A DNA stretch of 64,000 bases from Myoxocephalus aenaeus (Eukaryota > Chordata > Actinopteri > Perciformes > Cottidae), in NCBI GenBank assembly GCA_038501785.1, contig JBAMJR010000531.1:657501-721500 (forward strand), in the 5' to 3' direction. A program made the position numbers and the translations under genes. This document shows positions 45,256-56,095 of the stretch, piece by piece; positions within the stretch are counted from its first letter, which is position 1; the number at the start of each line of letters is the position of its first letter. The notes below the pieces were generated by a model. The model did no database searches, was not told where the DNA came from, and saw only the letters and a list, made by a program, of their open reading frames with translations.

Positions 45256-46726
45256 ATGTCTGCTGCCAGCTGTCAGCTGACTGAATATCAGTTTCTGTGC
45301 TCCATCTGTCTGGATGTGTTCACTGATCCAGTCACCATACCATGTGGACACAACTTCTGTAAAGCCTGCATCACTCAACACTGGAACGTTAATGTCCCGT
45401 CTCAGTGTCCCATCTGTAAGAAGCTTTTCTACACCAGACCTGAGCTGCAGGTCAATACTTTCATCTCTGAGATGGCTGCTCAGTTTAGACAGTCAGCTCA
45501 ACAGAAAGCCAGCAGCAGCAGCTCAGAGCAACAAGCTGCCAAACCAGGAGAAGTTCCCTGTGACGTCTGCACTGGAACCAAACTGAAGGCCCTGAAGTCC
45601 TGCCTGGTGTGTCTGGAGTCCTACTGTGAGACTCACCTGGAGCCTCATCTGACCAGATCAGGTCTGAAGAGACATCAGCTGATCGACCCTGTGGAGAACC
45701 TGGAAGGCAGGATGTGTACGAAGGACAATAAACTGCTGGAGCTGTTCTGTAAGACCGACCAGATGTGTGTCTGCATGCTCTGCACTGTTCTAGACCACAA
45801 GAACCATGATGTTGTTCCTCTGAAAGAAGAATATGAAGGAAAGAAGGCCGAGCTGGAGAAGACTGATGATGAAATTCAGCAGATAATCCAGAAGAGACGA
45901 CTGAAGATTCAGGAGATCAAACACTCGGTGGAGCTCAGTGAGGAAGATGCAGACAGAGAGATAGCAGGTGGTGTTCAGGTCTTCACCGCTCTGAAGGAGT
46001 CTGTTGAGAGAAGCCAGGCCGAGCTCATCGACACCATCAAAGAGAAGCAGAGAAAGACAGAGAAACAGGCTGAAGGCTTCATCAAAGAGCTGGAACAGGA
46101 AATCTGTGAGCTGAAGAAGAGAAGCACTGAGGTGGAGCAGCTCTCACGCTCTGAAGACCACCTCCACCTCCTCCAGAGCTTCAGGACCCTGAAGGCTGCT
46201 CCACCCACCAAGAACTGGACAGGAGTCAGAGTCAGTCCACCTTCATATGAGGGGACTGTGGTGAGAGCTGTGAATCAGCTGGAGGAGACGCTCAGTAAAC
46301 AGATGAAGAAGCTGCTTGAGGTCGAGCTGAAGAGGGTCCAGCAGTCTGCAGTGGATGTGACACTTGATCCTGATACAGCTCATCCTGACCTCATCCTGAG
46401 AGTCGATCAACAGGAAGGGAGAAATCACACCGACTCCTCAGTAAGGTTTATGCACGATATATTTGAGTAATGAGAATGAGTACAAAGCTCGTGATGGCCC
46501 TCTAGTCCATCTCTCTCTTAAGTCTCGGCCTCAGAAGGTGGGGGTGTTTGTGGACTATGAGGAGGGTCTGGTCTCCTTTCATGACGTTGATGCTGCAGCT
46601 CTTATCTACTCCTTTACTGGCTGCTGCTTCACTGAGAAACTCTACCCACTCTTTAGTCCATGTTTTAATGATGGTGGTAAAAACTCTGCTCCTCTGATCA
46701 TCTCTGCTGTCAATCACACTGAGTAG
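45256..46726 (+). pseudogene. TRIM D, deletion and frameshift in PRY-SPRY
   Basis: It follows the CCTCAG acceptor (45245-45246) and reads normally through the RING, B-boxes and coiled coil to residue 381 (DLIL). Relative to C2 it then lacks about 170 bp (the equivalent of 35694-35863), which removes the end of PRY and the start of SPRY and shifts the frame. The protein ends after 404 aa at 46470. The remaining SPRY code continues in another frame from about 46463 to 46726. B-box 2 also has CTKD where the family has C-x2-H, so zinc ligand H157 is replaced by Asp. It is likely a pseudogene, though a RING/B-box/coiled-coil product of 404 aa is possible. Confidence 0.88.
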
Positions 46727-48176
46727 AACAACCACTTGATTCTCTACAGAGAGATTCACTAATATGTAATCTAACAAATCTATAATATTGGTGATTTTTG
46801 GTGTAAACATTATTGATTTTCAACATTCTGCAAAAAAGAAATTCTCCTATTTGTCTGTAAATGTTTTTCTCTAATTCATCACAACTCCAACACACAGATT
46901 TAAAATCACTGAAATATTTTATCTAATGTAGTGTAATTAATTATAATAACTGCATAACATGCATTCAAGACTGTTGGATCATCAAAAACAATGTAATCAT
47001 GAATAAGGAGCATTTGCACAGGAATTCAATATTAATGAAAATGTTTTATTGTCTTATTATTGTATATTTAATACATTTAATACTGGCACAAATTATTGGA
47101 GAAAGTCCTGAACAACAGTTTTTTGTTTTGTTTAAAAAAAATAAAACAAAGAAAGTTTTAACTGGATTCTTCTTTTTCATTTTACATTTAGTCAAGTACA
47201 ATTCTGAGGTAATTTACTTCAAGCCACTTTATACTCTACATCTCAGAGGTACATATTGTATTTTTTACTCTACTACATTTCAGAGGTACATTGTTGTACG
47301 TATTACTCTACTTCATCTCAGAGGTAAATCATTTTAGAGATACGAGGTTCCTACAGAGACGCTACAAACATATGATGATTTTATAGAATATGATGCATTG
47401 AAGTAGATTAAACTAGACAACAGGATATAAAGGAGGTAAAAACACAACATGCACATTAATGCAGCAGGAATATTAATCCAGAAACATCAGATATGATACA
47501 ACATTTTACTGCACAATCAGTACTTTTACTTTTAGTACATTTTACTTGTACACACTGGTAAATCTATGTTCACTGTGTGGTATTAGTACTTTTACTGCAG
47601 TGAAGGATCTGAGTACTTCTTCCACCACATACCAGCATACTTCATGGGACAGCGGTCGCTGCTCCTCTGCAGGACGTCTGCGCCCAACATCTGTCCTCTG
47701 GACCAACAGGGAGAACAAGTAACCACAGACTGACAAATAAAGACAATAAAATGCAGCAGACGTCTGGACAGAATCTCTCTGGACAACAAAGAGGACGGGC
47801 GGCTTCCTGCTTTAAGGAGTGCATAAAGAAATAAGGATATAAATCAGTGTGCAAAGGACGGCTACTTACCATTTGTGTTCGACCTATTATTTAAGGGTGA
47901 AACAAGTCTTTATGAAGTGCATCATGTTGGATGACCAGCAGATGGCGCAGTAACATCACACATTACCAAAATAAAAGCTCTGAGTGAAGTTTGAAGTAAA
48001 AAGTAAATCACTTTATTGAAACATCAGTCAGCAGCAACTTTGTATGTACATTTATTTTTGTTTTACACAATAAATACAAATAAAAGAGAAAAAAGGCCCA
48101 AAGTGTAAAAGTTTAGAAACATTTTTTTGTCTTTCTTGCAGGACTCAAGCGGTGACCTTTGACCTCTGCAGGTGTC
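46727..48176. other. TRIM D 3' flank, repeat and pot1 3' UTR
   Basis: Tail-to-tail intergenic stretch. It holds the TRIM D 3' UTR, a dispersed repeat (about 47190-47635), a CTCF consensus on the plus strand (47935-47948) and a minus-strand polyadenylation signal near 48012-48017 for pot1. Confidence 0.55.
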
Positions 48177-51100
48177 TCAGGCGGGGTTGGCGTTGGAGTG
48201 CGTGGAGGCGGGTTTGGTGATGGCGCTGTGGCAGATCTGGTAGCAGGTTTGATTCCGTCCCGCTTCATCCTCTGCTCGGTACGCCGTCAGGCACAAATCC
48301 ATCCACGGACGCTCACCTGACGTCAACACAAGAACCACAAAAATATAAATATGTGGGAACTTGAACGCACCAAATAATCAGATTCATGCAGCCGGTTAAA
48401 ATGTCAGTGAAGCTGCAGTCGGACTGAACAGGTTCAGACGTACCTGTGCTGCCCCCTGCTGGACAGAGGGCGTCCATTGTTTGACGGACGCTGTTCTCAG
48501 CCTCCTGATTGGCCGCTACGTCCTCTGCCGACACGCCGAAGAACGACTCCTGATGAAGGACACAAACCATCATCATCCTCATTAAACTTAAAATCACGTC
48601 CTGCAAACGGTTTCAGGGGGTTTCATCATGTTTTTTATTTATTTATTTATTATTTACTTGTTTATTTGATGCTCGGCGCTCTCAACACATTATATCAGAG
48701 TTCTGATAGACGTTATTTATCAAAAATATTTCCTTAATTTAAACTCAGTCTGAACAAGTCTCTCAACTCATTTAAAGAGCCGTAGAAAATTATAAATATA
48801 AATCATTGTATCAGATGCAGGATCGCTGCTGTTAGACTTCTCTTATTCTTTAGATTTCAGCATTAAAGATAAACTAAACCCCCCAAACCTGTTTGTGTTT
48901 TTCAGCTGGAAACAAATAACAAAGTTGATGCGTATTGAGAAAAGTTGCTGATGGTTTCAGGTCCTCATCTTGACGTTTTGGTGCAAATGATTTGAATTCT
49001 GCGTATTGAAACGCAGCTATTGCTCTTCATGCTCTGAAGCCAGGTGACGTTTATGTTGTTGAATTATTTGGGAAACCTTTATGCTGCTGGCTTCGCCTGG
49101 ACTCCCTCTGAAAAGAGATTTTTAAGTCTCAATATCCTGCTTAAATAAATTATTCATTATTTTAATTATTATATTCTTTTCTCAATCAAACACGTCATCA
49201 TTTGGTCAATTAAATGTCAGAAAAAACTGAAAACGGCAGTTACAATTTCCAAAAGGCCAAATTGATGCTTAAAAAGTTGCAATAAAGACTAAAAAAAGGC
49301 CCTTAATTATTAATTGATTGATTATTACTACACAAAGAATAACAGCATCCCCAACACTGAGACGAACCTATTACTACCTCATGGTTTCAGCTCTGACTCA
49401 CGATTTGAGACATTGGGTCCCATGAAATGCTGCAGGAAGTCTCGTTCTTAAAGCCTTTACATTTAAATAACCGCATTAATCCACAGAGGGAAACTAGTTC
49501 GGGTCTCCAGATCGCAGCAAGACAACTTCTAGAGGACACACTGCGGTGGCCAACGGTCTGGAGACGCTTCAGACGGATGGTAATAAACTCTGATCTCGTC
49601 CCCTCTGATCCAGAGTCAGCAGCAGACTCACGGCGTCTCTCCACAGGAAGACGTCCAGCGTGTCGGTGGCGTCCTGCAGCTCGAGCTTCATCAGCAGGAC
49701 GAACTGCAGCAGCTGAACGCCGAGAGCTGCGGACCAGAGACGTTGACACTGAGTTATTTCAGAGAGAGTGTGTGTGTGTGGGGGGGCAGACTTGAGATCA
49801 GCCAGGAGCTTTTACAAAGCTGCTGAATCAGGAGGAAGAAAAAGGAGAAAGCTGTTTTTTTTTTTTAAACGAAGACAACAGGACAAGACGTTAGAGGATG
49901 ATACAACTCTTCTTGATGGTGCGTTCAAGGACACCATCTAATCATAGTTATAGTTAATTCCAGAAGGCCAAAACACAAAACTCAAAGACATTCAGCTGAA
50001 CGTGACAGCTCTCTAAAGCGTCTCTAAAGCGTTGACGTCTGAGAAAACACGACTGTTTTACCACAATTTACTAAATTTATCTGTATATTATTATGATTTG
50101 AATTATTACACTTTTGATCACATTATCATTATTTAGTTATTGTCTCCTTCAATACAGCACGATGTTCATTTAGTATATTGTGGTCCATTTAGAGTCACCG
50201 TAAAGCAGGGGATGCTTTAGGGGCGGGGCTTTGTTTTTGGGCTTTACAATACTAAATTAAACTGAGTTGAATGGATGAGTCGCTTCCTGTGTTCTCTGCT
50301 CTGACATAAACACCCAACTCTCCGCTCACCTTCTGCCAGGATCTTCTCATCGATCGACTCGACTCCTTCAGCACACGAAGGTTCCCTCACTGCGGCCTCG
50401 GAGCACCGCTTACACCTGCAACACACAGGGAACCCCGAAGGGACAGATTGAGAAAACAGAGACGATCTGAAGCCAACATGAACCTAGGAATGGGCGGTAT
50501 GGCCAAAAATTCATATCACCGTATTTTGTAAGATTCTGGCGGTTTCACGGTATATCGCGGTATTTTTTTCCAAGTAAACACATTCATTCATTCATTGACG
50601 CCGAAAAGCACCGCTGCCGTCGTTGTTCACTGCTCGCCAGCTGTTTGTACAGGAAGCTAAACAGGGAGGGACTTAGGACCCAGGGGAATGCAGGTGAAAG
50701 ACAAAACAGGAAGAGTCTGTCTCTTCCTGTGCGACGGAGTCTCATGATAGTGGGCGAGCTGTACCCAGCATGCAGTTTGGCGGTGTAATTTTATAAATGA
50801 ACAATTATTAGTTTTACAAATTGTTTATGTGTCTCAAACTGTTGTGTCGTGGTGTTTTGCCCTGTTAATGAGCGTTAGTTGTGGGTTATTAATTGTTGTT
50901 ATAGAGTTATAACCAAGACTAAAATTTAAGCCGCATGGGTCAAAGTTGAGAAAACTTTGACCCATGCGGCTTAAATATCGGTGCGGCTAATTTGTGGATT
51001 TTTCCGATTCTAAATTTAGCAGCAGTTGCAGAGACATACGGTACAAAATTTTCACAAAATACTCACCCGAGGAGGCGCGATGGAAAAAAGGTCTGACGGC

Positions 51101-51430
51101 AGGGGTCCTAACCCAGCGAGCTAGCGAGCATTAGCTAGCGAGCATTAGCTAGCGAGCGCTAGCTAGCGAGCGAGGAGCTAGCGCTGACAACACTGTTGTT
51201 TACTTGAGCTCAAACACTGCAGCCACAAATTCTTGTGGCAGCTGCAGCTAGCGCTCGAGCGCTAACTGCAGCAGCTAGCTCCCCGACAACCACCGAAGGT
51301 AGCGGGATTAGCCGCGACTCGACGCCCGACTCGGGCAGCGGGTGCCGGCAGTAGCAGCAGCAACAGCGGCTTATAAACCGCCGCGGCTTGTTTATGATTA
51401 AATACAACTTTTGTATTTATTTAGTAGATG
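46999..51430 (+). repeat. second copy of a 10.5-kb duplication
   Basis: Repeats 36464-40947 at offsets of 10505-10535 bp. With the TRIM coding exons (offset 10705, less the D deletion of 170 bp) this shows that D plus its right flank and C2 plus its right flank are copies of one unit containing a TRIM gene and the pot1 3' end. Confidence 0.85.
47935..47948 (+). promoter_or_regulatory. perfect CTCF core consensus, duplicate
   Basis: CCAGCAGATGGCGC, the copy of 37400-37413, between convergent TRIM D and pot1. Confidence 0.45.
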
Positions 51431-52394
51431 CGGCTTATGAAAGGGTGCGCCTTATAACCCGCATTTTACGGTATAAAATGTTATAATATGAACAATAAAC
51501 TATTAATATAATCAGAATGTTACCGTTATCAGCTATGCTACATTAATATATAATTCAGAAATGTCATATCACACATGGTAAAATAACATAAATTACAGCA
51601 TTATTAATATGTGTTACATTATGGTTTCATTGACTAATCTGTTAATCAAAGAGGCTCTGACCCGAAGTATCTCTTCCTGCCTCTGAACAGGAAAGGTGCC
51701 GACAGGTCGAGCAGAGCCATGTGACCTCCGGACGACCTCACGGGGACGACGTTCTGGTAGCCGGCCGCGAGCCGACACGTTTCCTCCAGAGTCGAACCTG
51801 CAGGACGAAAAAAAACAACTCAAAACCCTCCGTCACCCGGTGTCTGAGGTGGTCGGTTAGAGTGAGAATAAAATAAACATTTCGGTCGAGACGGTACCGG
51901 TGAGGAAGAGGAGCTCTTTGGGTTTGTCCTCGCTCAGGAGCTGCGTGGACAGGTGGACGCCCAGCGCTCGCATCGGGGATCCCGGGGACTCTCCGGGGAC
52001 GGAGACCCGGCCGGAGAGCGCCCACGGCGGGGGACTGCAGGGTCCGGGGTCCCTGGAGGCCTCAGAGAAGAGACCCGCGACCAGATCATCGTCTGGGACG
52101 TCCTGCCTGAGACCGGAGGGAAAGCAGACGTCCTCGTTGCTACAAATGTCACGACTCTTTCATCTCCTGCTACAAATGTAGCTTTACCCAGTTTTAATAC
52201 GAGTCCACTGGAAATGAGACATTTTCTGTTTTTGATCAAACTCAATAAAACAACAAAAGAAGTGTTTTCAGGGTCAATTCTCAAAATTCGAAATCCTGCC
52301 TATATTCACATTTTGAATAATCAAATTCAGGAAAGATTAAGTATATATTTAATAATAAATTCATCCTGCAAGTTTCTCTTCCAAACTTCTGCAT

Positions 52395-52430
<36 letters not shown>

Positions 52431-52724
52431 GTTAATTCATATTCAAGTTCGTAACCTTTCTTGAAATATAAATACAGACTAAATACTTTCAATAAATAAA
52501 CTGCGACAAATGTCTCCATCAGTAAAATTTTTATTTAAATACTTTTTCTGCTGGCTATTAAATAGTTTTGACCATTTTAAGACCAATTAAAAACCCAAAA
52601 CTGCAGCGTAAACTCAGCGTATTCCTCCTGTGACGCGTTTCTCTGGCTGAGCAGAAGTAAAAGAAGAAAACAGAACCACAAACCAAAAAGAATCTCGTCG
52701 TGTTTACAGGAAACTTGATGAGCG

Positions 52725-52796
<72 letters not shown>

Positions 52797-52959
52797 CCCC
52801 CTACATGGACGTGCACTTGCTGCAGTAGAGCTTCAGAGCCTGGTGGAGTCTGCGGGGCTCGTAGGAGCTCAGCTGGACTCTGACGTGGTGAACGCGACCC
52901 GGATCGGACCGCTTCAGCTCGGACAGCGTCACCGGCCGCGTGTCGTGACCACAGCTCCT

Positions 52960-53043
<84 letters not shown>

Positions 53044-55025
53044 GAATTATTATAACTTTTTTATTATTTTTCCTCCGGTGCTTCCCAAAAATAACTTTTA
53101 ATGATATAATCAAATCAACAGATTCAAACTTTCCAGTCGTTCTTTTCTTCACACAGGTCTGAGGTGAGGAAATGAGATCATTCGCTGCTTCGGCTGCAGA
53201 AAGTGTCAAAACTTATTTTTAAGGATCGAAGCCCACCTTCCGTTTCGAAGTCCGATACAACAGAAACGTCATATAACGAACATCCAGCGGACTTCTGCTC
53301 AGTTAATTCAAGACTTTTTATTCCCTTTTAAGGTGTTTTTTTAGACTTTTTTAGTCTACAGGTCAACATGTGGAGGAGCCACTGAGAGGCTGATGAGTAC
53401 CTGTGCTGCTCTCCATCGCCTCAGCATCTAAACACACAAACACAGGAAACACGTTAAGGACAGAATACAAATTCATAAATAAATTCATACATAAATATAT
53501 TTAAATCTATAAAATATATATAATATATGTTTATACCATTTATTATATTTATATGTATAAATTAAATATATCAAATATATTTAAATATATATTTATAAAA
53601 AAATATGCATAAATATATAATACAAATATTATATTTTATTTATAGTTATAAATAAATATACATAAATATGAATGAATATATGAAATGTATTTAACTATAT
53701 AAAATATATTAAATTTTATATATATAATATATGTATACAATTATTCAATTTAAATTGTATTTATATTTATAAATAAATATTAATAAAATAAATGTTCATG
53801 CAAATAGAAGCAGCTGATGTCTGACAACAAGAAAGAGAGAAAATCAGGACCGAGTGTTAAAACTTTACTTAGAGAACTGGTCAGTTTATTAGAGTTTAAA
53901 ATGATTGAATTCATCTGAATTACATTTTAGGGCAGCCGATACAGAAAGGTTTTGTAATATGTGGGCGCAAAAACAAACTGTCAAACGATAAAACTGATTC
54001 ACGAGGTTGTTTTTGACAGAAAGAATGAGGTTTTCTGGTCTAGAAACACAGATTTCCAGTCGAAAACGACACATCTTCCCATGTGGCGCACAATGCAGAA
54101 CGCTGGTTGACACCAGAAGAACGGTGCTTCATGTCACGAGGAAAACAGAAGGAATAACTGGAGCCAGATTGTGGCGGCACGTGGACAAAGAAGTAAAACT
54201 TCAAAAGAAGAAGGTTCGTGCAAAGAAACCGCCTCGCAAAATATGTTTGCCCACTCAGGTTTTACACAACGGACTTCAGGCCTGCAGGTCTGAGCGCAGC
54301 TTTAAAAGAAAAGGAAAGTTTGGACTTTTATATGCGACCCAGTGGAGCGTGCAGCTTTTAGAAGAGTCTGCTAATGGACGCTTCGGCCTCTTCCTCGGTG
54401 CAGGAGCCGGTCCGAGGGTCAGGATGCTCATATGGACGCTGCTGGCCAACACGTTTTAGGGAAAGGGGGGGGGGGGGGGGGGGGCTGCTTTTTGTGTTTC
54501 AGTCACGCAATGACAATATTTGGATTTCTCCTCCTTAGTCGTGTTTTTTCCAGGTTTTACTGGAGGGAAAAAACTAGCAGCACATGTCTTTTTTTGTTGT
54601 TGTCGTCCCTCATCTTACGCTCTCCTATGGAAGCCCATTCCCGCCAGTAAAATAAAAAACTAATGACATTTTAACTGTGTTAATAAACATTTTTATATTC
54701 ATATTTTTCATTTTAAAATCAGCAAATTATGAAAGTGTGGTGGAAAAGCCGGAGGTGGGATGTGGCCTGGAATTATTCATATGAGAACGCAACCCGAAAC
54801 TAAGCTTAACATTTGAATATTTCATCAAAAACGTTTTTGAGTTCAGCGGGTTGTGGAGAAAAAGATCCCGACCCAACATGTGTTCCCACATGGGTTCTCA
54901 CCCGGAGACTCTGGTGGAGTGCTCCAGACCTCCAGCAGCTGAGAGTCGTTCATCTCGGAGAAGTCGTCCTCGTCCTCGTCCGGGACGGCGTCCATCGCTC
55001 TAGAGACATCCACAAGGGGAGGAGG

Positions 55026-55107
<82 letters not shown>

Positions 55108-55356
55108 TAAAACAAATATCATACAAAACTATTTAAATATTGCTGTGCTGGCGTACCGCTTCATGTCCTGCACGTCGGCGCTGGTCTCCGGGAGGACCCG
55201 GATCCCCCTCCCGTACGCCGTGCCCCCGTGCAGGTGGAAGGCCAGGTGGTCAGGCTCCGCCCCCCCAGCCTGCTGCTGCTGGCTGCTGGTGAGGCCCGGG
55301 ACCTTGCTGGATCCCGGGATCGCTCGCAGGTTGTAGATCCTCAGGAAGTCACCCGG
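48177..55356 (-). CDS. pot1, protection of telomeres 1 (C-terminal part, 10 exons)
   Basis: POT1 is the shelterin subunit that binds single-stranded telomeric DNA through two OB folds and binds TPP1 through its C-terminal region. The exons in reading order are 55356-55157, 54999-54902, 53427-53401 (27-nt microexon), 52961-52805, 52106-51898, 51797-51662, 50415-50330, 49726-49632, 48549-48444 and 48316-48177 (TGA at 48179-48177). All junction phases agree and the total is 1254 nt, that is 417 codons plus stop. Recognised landmarks are PGDFLRIYNL and HLHGGTAYGRGIRVLPE (end of OB2), YEPRRLHQALKLYCSKC, VVPVRS..ALLDLSAPFL, YFGCKRC and NQTCYQI near the end. A 634-aa human protein predicts about 240 N-terminal residues (OB1 and most of OB2) that I could not find up to 64000. 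They are probably beyond the window or in exons I missed. Confidence 0.92.
50480..51475. mobile_element. DNA-transposon fragments in pot1 intron
   Basis: The same GGGCGGTATGGCC fragment and CGGCTTATA-rich element as at 39976-40947. Here the right terminus survives (CCCGCATTTTACGGTA). A 24-bp perfect inverted repeat (50924-50947 and 50953-50976) with loop GAGAA marks its left side. Tandem TTAGCTAGCGAG units lie at 51115-51180. Confidence 0.55.
52726..52795. repeat. (TG)n microsatellite next to a pot1 donor
   Basis: 70 bp of TG. In the pot1 transcript (minus strand) it is a CA tract starting 8 nt into the intron after exon 52961-52805. Confidence 0.95.
52964..53040. repeat. (AC)n microsatellite next to a pot1 acceptor
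   Basis: 77 bp of AC. In the pot1 transcript it is a UG tract that runs directly into the UAG acceptor of exon 52961-52805, in place of an ordinary polypyrimidine tract. Confidence 0.95.
53428..54901. other. pot1 intron content
   Basis: Contains an AT-rich ATAAATAT-type stretch (53470-53790), a run of 20 G on the plus strand (54465-54484) and a 150-codon open frame at 54007-54459 that matches nothing I know. No further exon is seen. Confidence 0.5.
55020..55107. repeat. (CA)n(TA)n compound microsatellite
   Basis: Lies in the pot1 intron upstream of exon 54999-54902, separated from the acceptor by a normal CT-rich tract. Confidence 0.95.
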
Positions 55357-55514
55357 CTGAGGAACGGACAGACGGGACGGTTACCTCGATTTAACAAAAA
55401 TAAACATCAAAGGTAAGAAACGAGGATTTAGATGTTAGAAACATTTTATCGTGAAACAAAGACGCAGCAATAGAGAGGAAGACCTTGGGCGTACACGTTC
55501 AGGTAATGAATACA

Positions 55515-56095
55515 AACTTGGTGATATATATATACTAGGGCTGGGCAAAGTTGAAAAAATTAACTGATTAATTGCATGATTCTTATCTTTATTGTAAAGT
55601 AATGTTATCAGAACAATTTTATATTTGAAAAGTTTTATATATATCAAATGTTTTATATATATATATATATACTTTTTTTAAATTATTTTATATACATTTT
55701 ATATTTGAAAAGTTTTATATATATAAAAATATATGTATTTTATATACATTACAAACGTTTTATAAATATGTATTTATTTAAATGTTTTGTATATATTTTA
55801 AAAGTTTTATATACATGTATTTTTTTTTACATATTTTATATTTTAAAATGTATATATATATATATACATATAAAATAAATAAAAATATATATAGAAATAT
55901 AGTGTAAATATATATATATAATACAAATATATATACAAATATAATATTTGAAAAATAATAATAAAAAGAAAAAAAAATATATTTATAAAAAAAGAAATAT
56001 ATATATAAAAAAAGAAATATATATATATATATATATATATATTAATTTGTATATATATATATAAATATATATATATATAAATACCACAATCAATA
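55515..56095. repeat. long AT-rich microsatellite field
   Basis: Dense (TA)n, TATATTTT and ATAAATAT tracts over nearly 600 bp. Short open frames here are artefacts of the composition. Confidence 0.9.

Noticed and set aside
52577..53209. 210-codon minus-strand frame rich in CV and TH repeats
   Set aside because: It is a dinucleotide-repeat read-through in the wrong frame across the pot1 exon.
54007..54459. 150-codon plus-strand frame in a pot1 intron
   Set aside because: No recognisable domain, and it ends next to a poly-G run. I cannot exclude an old transposon remnant but see no support for a gene.
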